Origin: Rhizophagus irregularis
Taxonomy: Eukaryota; Glomeromycota; Glomeromycetes; Glomerales; Glomeraceae
Length of the DNA: 64,000 nucleotides
Direction of reading: 5' to 3'
Assembly (NCBI RefSeq): GCF_026210795.1
Contig: NC_089446.1
Location: forward strand, 3,253,001-3,317,000
Every line of letters begins with the position of its first letter. The first letter of the stretch is position 1. The notes under the pieces were generated by a model. It had not been told where the DNA came from and did not search any database. It was given only the letters and a program-made list of their open reading frames with translations. The position numbers were made by a program, and so were the translations under genes. This document shows, one piece after another, positions 35,956-48,234 of the stretch.

Positions 35956-38634
35956 ATTCTCTTTTTTTAAAAATTTATTTAAAAAATTTCTTCTTTTTTT
36001 TTTGCTTGTAAAATAATTTTGTACATCCACAATATCGTTAACTTTTACGATACCAATAAAAAGACTTTCCTTAAAAAAACCCTTAAAAAAAAAAACTTTC
36101 CTTTAAAAACACTGGTAACAAAAAAATTCATTCATTCTTTTACCAATTTTTACGTATATAGTATATACTGTATATATATATATATATAAATATTATTATT
36201 TAGAACAAAATATGTAATCCTTTTTTTAAAGAAAAAAGGTTTATTTTAGATAAAAAATTGCGGTTTTTTTTAACAAAGATTTTTTTTTGTATCTTTTCAA
36301 ATTAAATTCTTTTTTTTTTTTTAAATAAAAATAAAATCAGTTTATCATACTGTCCTTCTTTTCTGTAAAATAAATGCGAAATAATAAAAAAGTAATTAAA
36401 AATTACAAGTTGTAAAGTAAATGTAAAATGGCAAAAATAATTAATTAAAATTTAGTACGTATATATTGAAATTTACAGATGTTTCTTTGCGAAATAGTAA
36501 ATTACATTTATTTTTTAAATATTTCCAATTTTCTTCAATTTTCTTGATTTACTTGATTTACTTGTAAATCACAAAAGTAATATTATTTAAAAATAATGAT
36601 ACTTTCCTTATATATTTTAATCAAGTAATTTACTTAGATTAGAATGAATTAAGAATACTTTTAGCTTGAAAAAAAAAAAATTTCAGTAATAGATTACTTT
36701 CTAATTTTAAATCAAAGTCTTCTTTCAAGTTTATATTTTCAAAAGATAAAACTAGTATATATATGTATATATTTACTTTTTATATTTTTTTTTAAAAAAA
36801 AATCAATATTATTAATCAAAGGTAACTTTTTCAAAAAAAAAATTTTACAATATTTAAAATAAGTAAAGATTAAAAAATTTTATATAAAAAATATAAAAAA
36901 TTATTTAATTTACTACCTTATATTACCTTATAACAATTTAGAAAAGATTATATTACTTTCTTAATACATAAAAAATATTATATACCATTCATACCATTAT
37001 TATTTAAATAATTTTTATTGTATTCTATAATATATATATTTAAAAAATTCTTTTTTATATCTTTAAAATTAAGATCATAAGATACAAAAATCAAAAATCA
37101 ATTTTAAAGAACAATTTCTATATTCTATATATTACAAGTTTATAATAAATTACCAGATTTTTTTAAAAATGCTTGGTAATTTTCAAATACATAAGTTTCC
37201 AAATCATTCAAATTTTTTTTTTTTTAATTGAAAGCCTAATCAATTGTAGTTTTTAAAAATGCAATTAATCATGTTATATATTTGAAATTCTAAAAATTAT
37301 TTATATGTAAATAAATATACAAAATAGTGGTAATTTATTATAGTATTGTATACAATTTACAATTATTCTGAATAAAGAATTAAATTGATAATAATAAAAA
37401 AGTGGTATATAATACTAAGATTTTTGATCACTTTTTTACTTCTTATTCTTTAATAGTAATTCATCAAAATGGATATGCAAAATTTTACTTTCTCACTTTA
37501 AATAAGTACAGTATTCATCCAATTAAAAACATTTTCTTTTATTTCACTTTTTGTTACCTTTTTTTATTGTAAAAAAAAACAGTAAAAAAAAAACCACAAA
37601 GATATTTTTTTTTTGTGTCTAATTATTTATTACCAGATTTATAAAGTTTGATACACAGTACATATGTTTAATTAATTAATTTCTGCAAGAAGAATTATGT
37701 ATGCTTATTCGGATAAATTTTAAATGTTCGCGTGGTTTATATTAAATATACCTTTATTTAGTTTAAAAATACTAAAAACGATAATGAAAATTTTTTCCCA
37801 AATCGATATTTATTCTTTTCCGGTTAAAAATATATATATATATATTTAAATAATTGCATTTTTAAAATTTTCATTGTCAAAAAAAAAAAATTTTTGATTC
37901 TATAATTAATTGACACGTATAATGTGATCTTTAATCTGATAGGTTAGGATCTTATTTGGACATACCGGTCGAAGTTTTGTACCAAGTGTAACTTCCCTTT
38001 TATTTTCGAATCATTTTATTGGAATTTAGTGTAAAGTAACACTACTTGTACATTATTATTATACGATTACGTTTTTCTTTTTTAGCGTATTTGTAAAATT
38101 TTTCAATTGTTTTTTTAAAAAAAAGAACCCCCGACTATCACAAAGTTAATTAATTATCACAGCAATTTACCACGGTGACACAACGTTATTGTCCGGAGAG
38201 TATCTTATCTTTTGTATCGTCAATAATACCGTTTGTAGAATGGTCCGTGACTAAAAAGAGATTATTCCCCCTGTATTATGATGTAATACTACATAAAAAA
38301 AAATTTCTTTTCATTGAAGTAATGAATTGACCGGTTATTTATAAAGGATTTTTTTCACATGGAGAAAAATTGACATTAAGAAAGACCCTTATTTTTATTA
38401 TGCAGGGACCCAATTCATACTTAAACACATGACAACACTAAAAAGTCATATGGATGCCGCAGTAATTACATATTTTCTTTATTTACGTTTTTTAAAAAAA
38501 AAGAATAATGATGATAATAACATGAAATTATGTACAATAAAATATAGTAATGTAAAATTACAAACTATTTGATAAAAGAATCGATACATATATTACAAAA
38601 AAATTTAAATTTTCCTCAAAAGTAAAAAAATTAC
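35956..38634. other. AT-rich intergenic stretch
   Basis: No gene recognised in 2.7 kb. Contains TA microsatellites near 36,165-36,187 and 37,831-37,847 and many homopolymers. The segment 37,900-38,300 is less A/T-monotonous but has no open frame worth reporting. Confidence 0.45.
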
Positions 38635-38993
38635 TTAATGAAATATTTCAGGAGCATTTAATTCAATCATCCTCAATGGATCATTAGGAATTAATTCACT
38701 CATACGTCTTCCTTTAGCTCTTGGTTCAAAAATTTCAGGAGCATGAAGTTCAATTTCTCTCAGAGGATCGTTTGGAATTAATTCGCTCATACGACGCCTT
38801 GTTCTTGGAGCTAAATTGAAAAAATTTGAGTAAAAAAAAAATTATTATTTTTTTTTACGGTGGGAATTTTTTTAAGATGGGAATTTTTATTTTTCTACTT
38901 ACAAGAATTGAAAATTTCAGGAGCGTTTAATCTAATGTCGTTAAATGGATCGTTGAGATCATTAAATTCGTTAATCTTTTTAATTGTAGACAT
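38635..38993 (-). CDS. 88-residue protein of three NDPxxxIxLxAPEIF repeats
   Basis: Two exons, 38903-38993 and 38635-38810, join in phase 1 across a 92-bp intron with GTAAGT donor and TTTAG acceptor. The product has 88 residues. It consists of three copies of one unit: a diverged copy at 11-30 (NDLNDPFNDIRLNAPEIF), then two near-identical copies at 38-58 and 67-87 (MSELIPNDPLR.IEL.APEIF). Basic linkers RTRRR and RAKGRR separate them. There is no signal peptide or membrane segment; the pattern suggests an intrinsically disordered protein presenting repeated short linear motifs, perhaps to a multivalent partner. Each half is too short to be called as a gene; the splice junction and the repeat across it make the case. 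I recognise no family. Confidence 0.75.
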
Positions 38994-39593
38994 CTTGTTT
39001 TCTTTTTTTAAAAAAAAGGCAATAAGAAATTATAATATTTTTTGGTATAAAATATTCTTTTTAATAATGTTATATTTTTCTTGAGAAAAATATTTTTAAA
39101 AAGATAGTCCCTTTTTATATCTTCATGATTAGGAAATTTCCAGAAATTTCAACGATAACTGTGAGAAATTTTTAACTAAAAAAAAATTTCTCATACACAA
39201 GTTATACGCCTTTTTAAATCATAAGATCAAAAAAAAATGTGGCATGGTTTCTCACATATAAAATGGTTTTTATGACTATATCTTGTCCTGATGACTTTAT
39301 TATTAACTGTTTACTCTTACATCATATTCATCATATTCATCATATTTCATTATATTAAAACAAGATATTGAGGCGAAGAACATCAACTTTTTTAGGCAAT
39401 TCTTATCATCAGATCTTTTTATCAGGCCACTAAATAACATGAATGATAGCATCCGATTTTTATTGGTAATTGATATACCTTTTGAATTTACCTTATATTC
39501 CAAATATGTTGTTCAATAGTAAAATTCTTTTCCATTTAAATACTACTTTTTAGGGAATCATGGTACGGATTGTTTGTGTTCAATACTGTTCAT

Positions 39594-39645
39594 ATTGGTT
39601 AACGTCACGAATTGACGGAAGTGACGGAAGTGACGTTAACCAATG
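39594..39645. promoter_or_regulatory. Inverted repeat with four TGACG half-sites
   Basis: attggttaacgtca and its reverse complement tgacgttaaccaat flank two further TGACGGAAG copies within about 50 bp. TGACG is the core of bZIP (CREB/ATF-type) sites. It lies about 600 bp upstream of the minus-strand 88-residue protein gene. Regulatory function is an inference from motif clustering. Confidence 0.45.
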
Positions 39646-40650
39646 TAAATACCGCATATTGTCGTATGGCTAATGCAGATCATGCTTTAGGTGTATTAAA
39701 CTTTTACTTATTACTATAAATTAATTATAAATACTTGTAATTTAGTTTATTTGTATACAATGGAATTTTTTTACAATGAATATTTGTTTAAATACCTAGA
39801 TCAAATATTTATAAACTATTGGTATTCAAAAGTATTGTACGATGATATCAGGTAATTCTTTAATAGCTGCTACCATAATTATAAGATTAATGAAACAGTA
39901 AACTAATGTTGTTTTGTGTTCAAAAACAACCTAAAGCTTTTTTTATTGGTAATAATATTGTTCTTAAATCTTTTACATTTCTAAAAAAAATCCCTTTATC
40001 ATAAAATTAATTGAATTTCTTGACTAATTATATGTGCAATATCTATAAAATAAATTATAATATATTTTAAAAGTTTAAAATTATAATTTAAAAAAAAATT
40101 TTAAAAAAATTACTTACTTGCTTTAATACATTTTCATATTTAATAATTGAAACTGTACAATTAAAAACTTTATTCATTTTGTTTTAATGTATTTTTTTTT
40201 AATTTACTGTATTTTTAGCTATTTTAATTTTTTAAAATTTCTCCTACAATATGTAATTGAGTAAAATATATACTATTTTTTTTGCAATTAGCAAATTAGC
40301 AATGATTTTTGCAGCCCAATCAATTTTCATAATATCACTTATAAGTACATTGCATTAGTAGTAAAATGAGTAAATATTTTTCTAAAACCATATTTTTTGC
40401 AAAAGTTACTACTGAATAAAATTTTTTTGCACCAATTCTATTAATTGTTCAAATTATTTTTATTTTTTAAGAATTTTTCAGTATGTAAATTTTCTAAAAA
40501 GTTTTTTAAAAATATATATATTCTTATTTATTACTGGTAGTAATCAATACAAAATATATAGTAACTAGCCATTAAACCCGTTACTCCGCAACATCAGATA
40601 AACATACAATGTGATCGGTACGATGGTTAAATGTTATACGTGATTTTATA
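39646..40650. other. AT-rich intergenic stretch
   Basis: No gene or clear element recognised. Confidence 0.4.
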
Positions 40651-40652
40651 CA

Positions 40653-40790
40653 GTCTTTCGGGTGCACAGGTATAAATTCGTAGTCTAAATGTTACGGATA
40701 CACAGGTATAAATTGTAGTCTAAACGTTATGGGAACACAGATATAAATATGTAATCTAAACGTGACTGTCACACAGGAAAACAATTATTA
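40653..40790. repeat. Tandem ~40-bp repeat, three to four copies
   Basis: Units read cacaggtataaatt-gta followed by gtctaaa(t/c)gtta(c/t)gg, starting near 40,663, 40,700 and 40,737, with a truncated copy near 40,775. No coding potential. Confidence 0.7.
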
Positions 40791-41371
40791 TATAGTAGAT
40801 TAACCAAATGAAAAGATAAATCTAATAATAAACTTTAAAAATTAATAGTATTTTATTATAATATAATATAATTTTATGAGTTTACCCCTGAGTTAAATCA
40901 CCTCTCATTATAAAAAAAATTTTATATTTTAGTTATATTAAAAAATTTAACTTGCCTGGGTTAAATAACTTAGATTAAATCATCACCCCCATTCTTTTCT
41001 CTTTTAATCAGATAAATAGTTTATTTTAAGTAATGCCAGTTATTTCTCATCCTAAATTAAATTGTGATTGTGTAATTGGCTAATTAGCAAAATTTATATT
41101 CCATAGTAGTATAAAATCCAATTCTGGCTCAGTGGTATCATAATCTAACTACCACCATATAATCATACAGTCTAACTACCACTTTATATAATCTAGTTAC
41201 TACAATCATTAAGGTTGCCTGCCAAAATCTATTTGGCCTAATGCCGAAAGGTGAAACTCCTTACATAGTAGCAAAACTGTGAAACTGCAAAACTGCCAAA
41301 ACTTGCGAAACTGCTGAAACGTGCGAAACTGCCAAAATTTGTGAAACCTCTATAATTAAATTTATTCATAG
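40791..41371. other. Repeat-like debris
   Basis: Includes clusters of ctaactacca (41,130-41,210) and of gccaaaact / gcgaaactg words (41,225-41,345), the latter resembling the gtttcgcc text near 10,700-10,850 on the other strand. Probably diverged repeats. No gene. Confidence 0.4.
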
Positions 41372-41610
41372 TAGTGCTCCGAAAAAAATCTGATCTGATC
41401 AGATTTAATCTGAATCAGATTCGTCGACTCAGATCAGATTAATTGTATTTGATCTGCAATTCGATTCGCATCAAAAAATTTTTTATCTGAACAGATCGGA
41501 CTAGCTTCAGATCAAATCTGATCATGTCAGATCAGATTCAGATTAGACTTACTCAAATCTGAATCTGTTCAGATCGGATCCGACAGATCTGATTCAGATC
41601 TCAGATTTGG
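41372..41610. mobile_element. Single end of a GATC-rich hAT-like element
   Basis: The sequence tagtgctccgaaaaaaatct matches, in orientation, the reverse complement of the right end of the element at 54,849-56,772 (tagtgttccaaaaaaatctg). It is followed by the same kind of dense GATC/AGATC/CAGATT subterminal repeats. No matching opposite end or target duplication is visible, so this is a truncated copy. Confidence 0.55.
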
Positions 41611-41639
41611 CTTTTATGGCTTTCATTTCTGGTCACGGG

Positions 41640-42850
41640 CTCTACCTAATATATCAGGTTTTTTTTTTCATCTAAACACCAACTTTTTTTAAAAAGAAAT
41701 TTTATATATTATTTTTTTTATTAGTCTGGAGTGTAGTTATATTGGTATTTTTAAAAAAATATATATTGTTTTTTTTATTTTTCCTTTTTCAGTTTACAGT
41801 CTCCATTCGTTAAAAAATTTTCTTAAAAAAAATGTATTTTTTTTCAGTTTTTTCTTTATTTCTTAAAAAAGTTTTATTTTTTTCCTTTTACTTTAATTTC
41901 GTTTTTTCCCTTTGCAATTTCCTCTATTCGTTAAAAAATTTTTAAAAAAAATATTTTTTTTCTTATTTTTTTTTCATTTTATTTTTTTTCTTATTTTTTT
42001 TTCATTTTATTTTTTTTCTTTCATCATCAGTATTAAAAAAAATATATATATATATATATTTTATTTTATTTTTTTTCCTTTGCAGTTCCTTTCTTAAAAA
42101 AAAATATTTTTTTTTCTTTTTAATTTTGTTTTTCCTTTTATAATTCCCTCTATTCATTAAAAAATTTTAAAAAAATTTTTTTTTCTTATTTTTTTTCGTT
42201 TTGTTTTTTTCTCTTATCAGTATTCTTAAAAAAATATTTTTATTTTTTTTATTTTTTCTCTTCATACTTTAAAAATTTAAAAAATAATTTTTTTTTCTCA
42301 TTTCGTTTTATCTTTTTCTTTCATCTTAAAAAAATTTTTTTTTTCATTTTATTGATCTCTTTCTTATTCTTAAAAAAAAAAATTTATTTTTTTTTATTTT
42401 GATCTTCCATCTTTTTTTCAAAAAAAATTGGTTTTATTTCATCATATTCTTAAAATATTTATATCTATTTTTTTTTATTTTTTTTTATTTTTCCTTTGCA
42501 GTAGTTCCTCTCCATTCGTTAAAAAATTTTCTTAAAAAAAAAATATTTTTTTTGGGTTTTCCTTTTCTTAAAAAAAAAAAGTTTTATTTTTTTTCTTTTA
42601 TTTTAATTTCATTTTTTTTATTTCGTTTTTCTTTCTCTCATCAGTATCATTAAAAAAAATATTTTATTTTTTTTTTCATTTTTCCTTTAAAAATTTTTTT
42701 TTTCTCATTTCGTTTTATTTTTTTTTCTCATCTTTAAAAATATACTTTATATATATTTTTTCATTTTCCCTTTATCTTTTAAAAAAAAAAAATTTTTTTT
42801 TTCGGATTGATCTTTTCTCATTTTTAAAAAAAAAATTTTATTTTTTTTTC
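41640..42850. repeat. T-rich degenerate tandem array
   Basis: 1.2 kb composed of T-runs, A-runs and recurring phrases such as cctttgcagttcc, tctattcgttaaaaaatttt and cttaaaaaaaatatttttttt. The repeat is irregular, about 60-120 bp, and lies immediately upstream of the hAT transposase relic. Phe/Leu/Lys frames in it are artefacts. Confidence 0.65.
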
Positions 42851-42916
42851 ATTTTGATCCTTTATTCTTTTTTAATTGACTCTAAATATACTTTTAATTG
42901 TTCGTTTAAAGATATT

Positions 42917-44380
42917 ATGGATTCAGATAATGGTGAAAGTCAACATACTTCAGATAATAAAGTAGATCAATCAAAAGCTACAACCCCAAGAAGGTTAAGT
43001 GATGTCATGGAATTGCAATTGTCAGAAATTACAGAAAGTTTAGGAAGTTATGTTTGAAATCATTTTACAAAAGATCCAGACTATAAAAATAATAAAAAAG
43101 CTAATTGTAATTACTGCCATAAAACATATATATGTTCTGCTGGTACTACTTCTGGAATTTCAAAGCATTTAAAGAAGTTTCACGTTACAAAATTACTAAC
43201 TGAAGGTAATCAAAAAGTCAATAAAAGTATTTTAGATATGTAAATGAATCAAAGGTAAATACACCATTTTTTTATTTTATAAAAAAATTATTTTAATAAT
43301 TTTAATAACAAATTTATATTGTAACTAGTAGTTATATGATAAAGATACTATAATAATGAAGATTCTTATTAGATGGATTGTTATTCATCAGCATTCATTT
43401 ACAATTGTTGAAGAAAATTGTTTTATTAATTTTGTATATTCCCTTTATCCATCAGCAAAAATTCCTAGTGCTGATACAATAAAAAATAAAATTATGACTT
43501 ATTATGAGGAAGATAAAGTAAAAATGAAAGCACTTCTTAAGGATCTTCCTGGTAAAGTTTCTTTTACCATGGATTGTTGGACCAGCCCTTCAACCAAATC
43601 ATTTTTATCAATAACTGCACATTTTATCAATAAAGAATGGAACTTACAAAATATTATAATTGATTTTATTCAAACACAAGATTCGCATACAGGAAGTAAT
43701 ATAAAGGATGCATTTTTATTAGGTATAAGTAATATGTCACTTGAAAGTAAGGTAAATTAATGTTTATTTTATTTATTTTTTTATTAAAAATAAATTAATT
43801 AATTATATTAATATTTATTTATTTTATTTTATTTAGATTATGGGAATAATAACAGATAATGCTTCTAATAATTCAACATTTATGACTTCTTTATCAATTT
43901 GGGCAGCAGAAAATGTTGTTAATTCTAATAAAAAAAAACAGCATATTAGGTGTTTTGCTCACTCAATCAATTTAAGTGTAAAAGAAGCATTAAGTTGTTT
44001 GGATGGTGAAATTTCTTTGGTAAATTTATTAATTATTTTTATTAATTTGTTTTTTATTGAATTTTTTTAATAATTAAAATAAAATTTCATTCATGTTATT
44101 TAGCTTAGAGAACTAATTGTTAAAATTCGTGCTTCTTCTTTAAGAAGAGAAAAATTAAGTAATGCCTGCAAAAATAATGATATTAATGATTTAAAGCCCA
44201 TCTTGGATGTTCCTACAAGATGGAACTCAACTTTTGACATGATAAAGAGAGCTTTACAATTAAAAGTTGTAAGTTTTATTGTATTTTTAATATTTTAAAT
44301 AATTTTAAATATTAATTATTATAAATTTAAATTTAATAGGCACTTGAATATATTGTATTTCATGATAAAGATCTTAAAAA
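42917..44380 (+). pseudogene. hAT-family transposase with BED zinc finger, truncated
   Basis: Starts at the ATG at 42,917 with a polar leader. The BED finger is next (NHFTKDP, then NCNYCHKTY and ISKHLKKFH, giving C-x2-C...H-x4-H). An in-frame TGA at 43,055-43,057 stands where the family's conserved Trp is expected, and another stop follows near 43,240. The catalytic region continues in exon-like pieces: 43,356-43,752 with FTMDCWTSPSTKSF (first Asp), 43,837-44,020 with IITDNASNNSTF and HIRCFAHSINLSVK, 44,104-44,268 with VPTRWNSTFDMIKRA, and a last piece from 44,340. Donor/acceptor-like sites bound each. The frame runs into the inverted-repeat structure at 44,381, and the C-terminal hAT dimerisation domain is absent. 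Confidence 0.85.
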
Positions 44381-44433
44381 ACTTTACAGAAACCTTGAAT
44401 TTTTAAACAATACCGAATTGATATAATAATGAT

Positions 44434-45300
44434 GTTAAATAAATATCGTGGCGATATCGATTTGCAAATAATATCATTATGATATCGCAATGATATCATT
44501 TCAATATTAATTCAATATATCAAAATGATATCGTAAAGATATTTGTTTGAAAAAATATCAGATCGATATCATTTCGATATTGTTATAACAACAATGAATT
44601 TTTTGAAAAATGGGAAGTAAATATGATATTAATATGATATTGTTCCAACATTATTTCAATATCAATATGATATCGTAAAGATATCACTTTATAATTATCT
44701 AATCGACATCATAACGATATTAACGAAACATCAAATCGATATCATTTCGATATTTCGATATTGTTATAACAATAATGAAAAATAAAAAGTAAATACGATA
44801 TTAATATGATATCGTTTCAACATTAATTCAATATCAATATGATATCGTAAAGATATCACTTTATAATTATCTAATCGACATCATAACGATATTGACGAAA
44901 CATCAAATTGATATCATTTCGATATTGTTATAACAATAATGAAAAATAGAAAGTAAATACGATATTAATATGATATCGTTTCAACATTAATTCAATATCA
45001 ATATGATATCGTAAAGATATCACTTTATAATTATTTAATCGACATCATAACGATATTGACAAAACATCAAATTGATATTATTTCAATATTGTTATAACAA
45101 TAATGAAAAATAGAAAGTAAATACGATATTAATATGATATCGTTTTGATATAACGAAACGATATCATTTTGATATTGTTATAACAATAATGATTTTTTTT
45201 TAATAAATGCAATATCAATATAATATTATTTTAATATTAATTTAGTATCAAAATAATATTAAAATGATATTATCTACAAATATTGAATTTACCTTTAAAA
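44434..45300. repeat. GATATC-rich palindromic tandem array (left)
   Basis: Dense (c/t)GATATC(a/g) and ATATCGATAT-like words. A longer unit of about 165-172 bp repeats roughly three times, marked by actttataattatctaatcg at about 44,685, 44,857 and 45,021, and by gttataacaataatgaaaaat. The array is self-complementary at short range. Confidence 0.85.
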
Positions 45301-45609
45301 ATATCAAATCAATCAAATATCGTTAAATTCAATTTTATAATATTTTAATAATTTGTAATCTAATTTAAAAGTTAATTTCAATAGATTTAAGTTACCGGTT
45401 ATTTATTACAATAACAATTTTAATTACAGATAAAGTATACATTAGTTTAAATATTATATAACAGATAAAAAAAAATATCAATAAATCTATAATAAACTAA
45501 TTCAATAAATTAGAATTATGAATTAAATTGGTGATGTAAGTCAAAACATTATGCCTTAATACTCCAGAATCATAACTCATCAAAGTTGAGGATTAACCGG
45601 GTACCTTGC

Positions 45610-45940
45610 TTTAGATTCAGCAACACTGCCCAAGTTGGATGGGGTGTCACAGATACGCTTTAAGAAGACTCACTATGACTCTATTGCAAAAAGGATAAGT
45701 ATATTTGAAAACACCAGACATAAATTCACCTCAGAAGTTTGGCGGAAAACCCCTGTAAACAACTGCAGTTTCATCATTACCAAAATCATTGAACTTAGGG
45801 ATACAATGAAAAAGTTCATGAGAATGACGGCTTTAAAAAAAAAATACAAATATATTCTCAACTTTGACAATTCACCCTTATTCTTTGGCCTGGAATTCTC
45901 ATATGACTGCATTATTGTTGTTTGTAATTTGATCCATTGA
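45610..45940 (+). pseudogene. Conserved coding-like block in left arm
   Basis: An open frame of about 105 codons (…LPKLDGVSQIRFKKTHYDS … RKTPVNNCSFIITKIIELR …) ending in TGA at 45,940. The right-arm copy (54,537-54,860, opposite strand) keeps the same protein text with few changes until a one-base loss in an A-run shifts its frame. The basic, polar text resembles a LINE polyprotein segment upstream of reverse transcriptase, but I see no diagnostic motif. An antisense frame at 45,912-46,106 is also open in both arms (54,363-54,557) and could be the shadow or the real one. Confidence 0.4.
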
Positions 45941-47140
45941 ATTCACCATAAATTGCCTGGCAAAGTGAACTTTTATTAGACAACCATAGCTTCATCAACA
46001 AACGTTGCAATGTATTTGGACGAATGACATCCTGTTTAATAAATTTTAAATGGGCAAACGTGGACCTAAAACCCATTAAAGATAGGCTGCAAGAAGTGCA
46101 AAGCAACCTACCAACCCACGAGTGGGTCTAAGGGTTAGGGAATAAAATATACGCCAAACACACACAAGTTGGTATGGAGTTAAAGTCTTACAAACTAAAA
46201 ATTATTTTTGCCACTTAATTCTCCAATAATCAATGTTATAAAAAAGTTACTTACAACTTAAGCCTACTTAATTATATATAAAATGATACTTCGAACAAAC
46301 AGAGCTCATGATATATGAGAATATCCCATCATACCTATTTTAACCCTTGATTAAAGGATTTTCATTATGTTAATTATATAAGCTTTACGCCTATATAACA
46401 TAAGCTTACACCTATATAATTCAAGTCCGCCTTTTCCTATAACACACTATGCACGACGGCAAACGGTATAGAAGGCAGACTCTACTTTCAGAAAGAAAGT
46501 TTTTTTTTTAAAAAAAAAAATGTACAAAATAAATAGTCTTAAATAAAATAGTGGTTAAATTGACTTTTTAGGAATTAATAGCCTTATAATATACGCAATC
46601 ATTTAATATATGCGATCATTTAATATACGCGATTATTTAATCAGACAATTTATTAAATTTGGTATTACACGAACTTGATCAACCTGATAATTGTTTAGTC
46701 TTTTATAGGTGGATATTTCTTGAATTATCACCTGAACTTTTCAATTTTTTGCAGAATCAAAGATGAAAACCAGAAAAGTATTCTGATTCAGAATTTTTTT
46801 AAGAAATGTGTTTGTTATTTTGTAAATTACCAGTCAGAATTGGCTTAAACTTTAAAGTTCTTATTTTACACAAATGTTATGTAAATGTATTCTTTTTGAT
46901 CTGTATAAATTCTTTTTGATCTGTATAATAACGTCAAATATATAGAAATATTTAGGCCGTATACATTAAAGAAGAAACGTCACATAATAACCATTCCATT
47001 TTTAACAAAACAACAATTACTTTTTAAACTTGAAAGTGTTATATCTTAGACAAACATTTTATAGTTTTATACATCTGTTTTATTTTATATTATTATCACT
47101 CGACATTATGATATAATGTTTAGAATAATGATGTTTTATA

Positions 47141-47640
47141 TTGTAAAATTTACTAAATTTATTCAATGTAATATCGTTATAAAATGCATAATTTTATAAA
47201 AAAATTAGAGCGTTTGCTAAGATTTATAACTATATATAATTTAATATTATTATTAATAACTATGATTAAAGGATTATATGGGCGGATTTGAATCATTAAT
47301 ATAATTTCCTTTATTAGTCTTTTTGCTCACACAAAACTGATCCGCATACACGAATTTCATATCAGGTGAAATGTCAGGTGAATAGATGATCAATCAAAAA
47401 AATTATCATCACCTTGGCCAGTCGCAAATCGAAATAATTAATAAAAAAAAATGCGTTTTTCTCATCCCACCACTACGATTTCTCATCCGACTGAACTAGG
47501 TGTATATATCGACCAATTTTTCTTCTGAAGCTGCAAAATTGCATTATTTTTATTTTTTTTTATTTTTTTTTATTTTTAGTTATTTTTTTCTCATATTTTT
47601 ATTTTCTCTTAGGTTTTTAATGACAGGATCCTAAGTCTCA
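47141..47640. other. Spacer DNA, no gene seen
   Basis: Inner-left part of the spacer. AT-rich, ending in a T-rich stretch near 47,540-47,620. Nothing recognised. Confidence 0.4.
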
Positions 47641-47652
47641 GTTAGGTTCTAT

Positions 47653-48234
47653 TGTTCAATCTGTAAAAGGCGTACTAAGGGATTTAAAAGTAAGTCAGGA
47701 TTGCAATGACATGAAACATTAAAACATAGTTCGTATAACAATCTCCCACCTCATATACAACCTGTTCCAGATTCAGAACTTACACATTTAAAAAAAGCAA
47801 TAATTAAAGAGCTACAAAAGCGACTCAAGAATCATCATAATGCAATAGGAGAACAATCTTTTTCAATACATTGTAGTGAGGATGCTTTCATTGGCATTTT
47901 CAGGTCACATATAACTCGTTACTCTCCGTGTGGATCTTATTATTTTTGCAGTTTCAAGAGAAAAAATGCATTTGATGAAATTGGAAAAATACTGAATGAT
48001 AAGAACTGGGAGGAACGTAATTATGGACAAGGACAATTAAGTTTTGTTCGTCTACATGTACCTGAAATTGATAATTCAAATATTAGTAACAAGAGGAAAA
48101 CTAAAGCAAAGTTATCAGAAAATGGCGAGATGACTATCACATGGAAGATGATGGGTGGTGTAGACAAGGAAAATCATAAATTTGAAGCGGGTACTGCTCA
48201 ATTTCATTTTTTTTTGGATCAATGTCAAATTTAA
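47653..48234 (+). pseudogene. C2H2-finger protein of unknown repeat family, pseudogene
   Basis: One frame from 47,653 to the TAA at 48,232-48,234, with a single in-frame TGA at 47,707-47,709. It starts with a C2H2 finger (CSICKRRTKGF ... H-x4-H). A region with SEDAFIGIFRSHITRYSPCG, FDEIGKILNDKNWEERNYG and QLSFVRLHVPEID follows, and the end is charged. The TGA lies inside the finger where Arg (CGA) would fit. The start is not found. I do not know the family; its position next to transposon sequences suggests an element-encoded protein. Confidence 0.5.

Larger units (their letters stand above)
44381..47140 (+). repeat. Left arm of the large inverted repeat
   Basis: Outside to inside: ~30 bp end, GATATC-rich array (to ~45,300), a unique part with one conserved open frame (45,610-45,940), and noncoding AT-rich DNA including a poly-T/poly-A hairpin near 46,500. 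It ends in gataatgtttagaataatgatgtttta. It has a 17-bp duplication (atcatttaatatatgcg) near 46,600 not seen in the other arm, and the intact empty site gcaacact at 45,620-45,627. Confidence 0.85.

Noticed and set aside
41110-41150. tRNA-like A-box text (tggctcagtgg)
   Set aside because: No B-box (GGTTCGA) or cloverleaf follows within the expected distance; not called as tRNA or SINE.
45912-46106. Antisense frame in the left arm (and 54,363-54,557 in the right) as an independent gene
   Set aside because: Conserved only because the arms are copies; no motif, and it is adjacent to the sense block. Mentioned but not listed as a gene.
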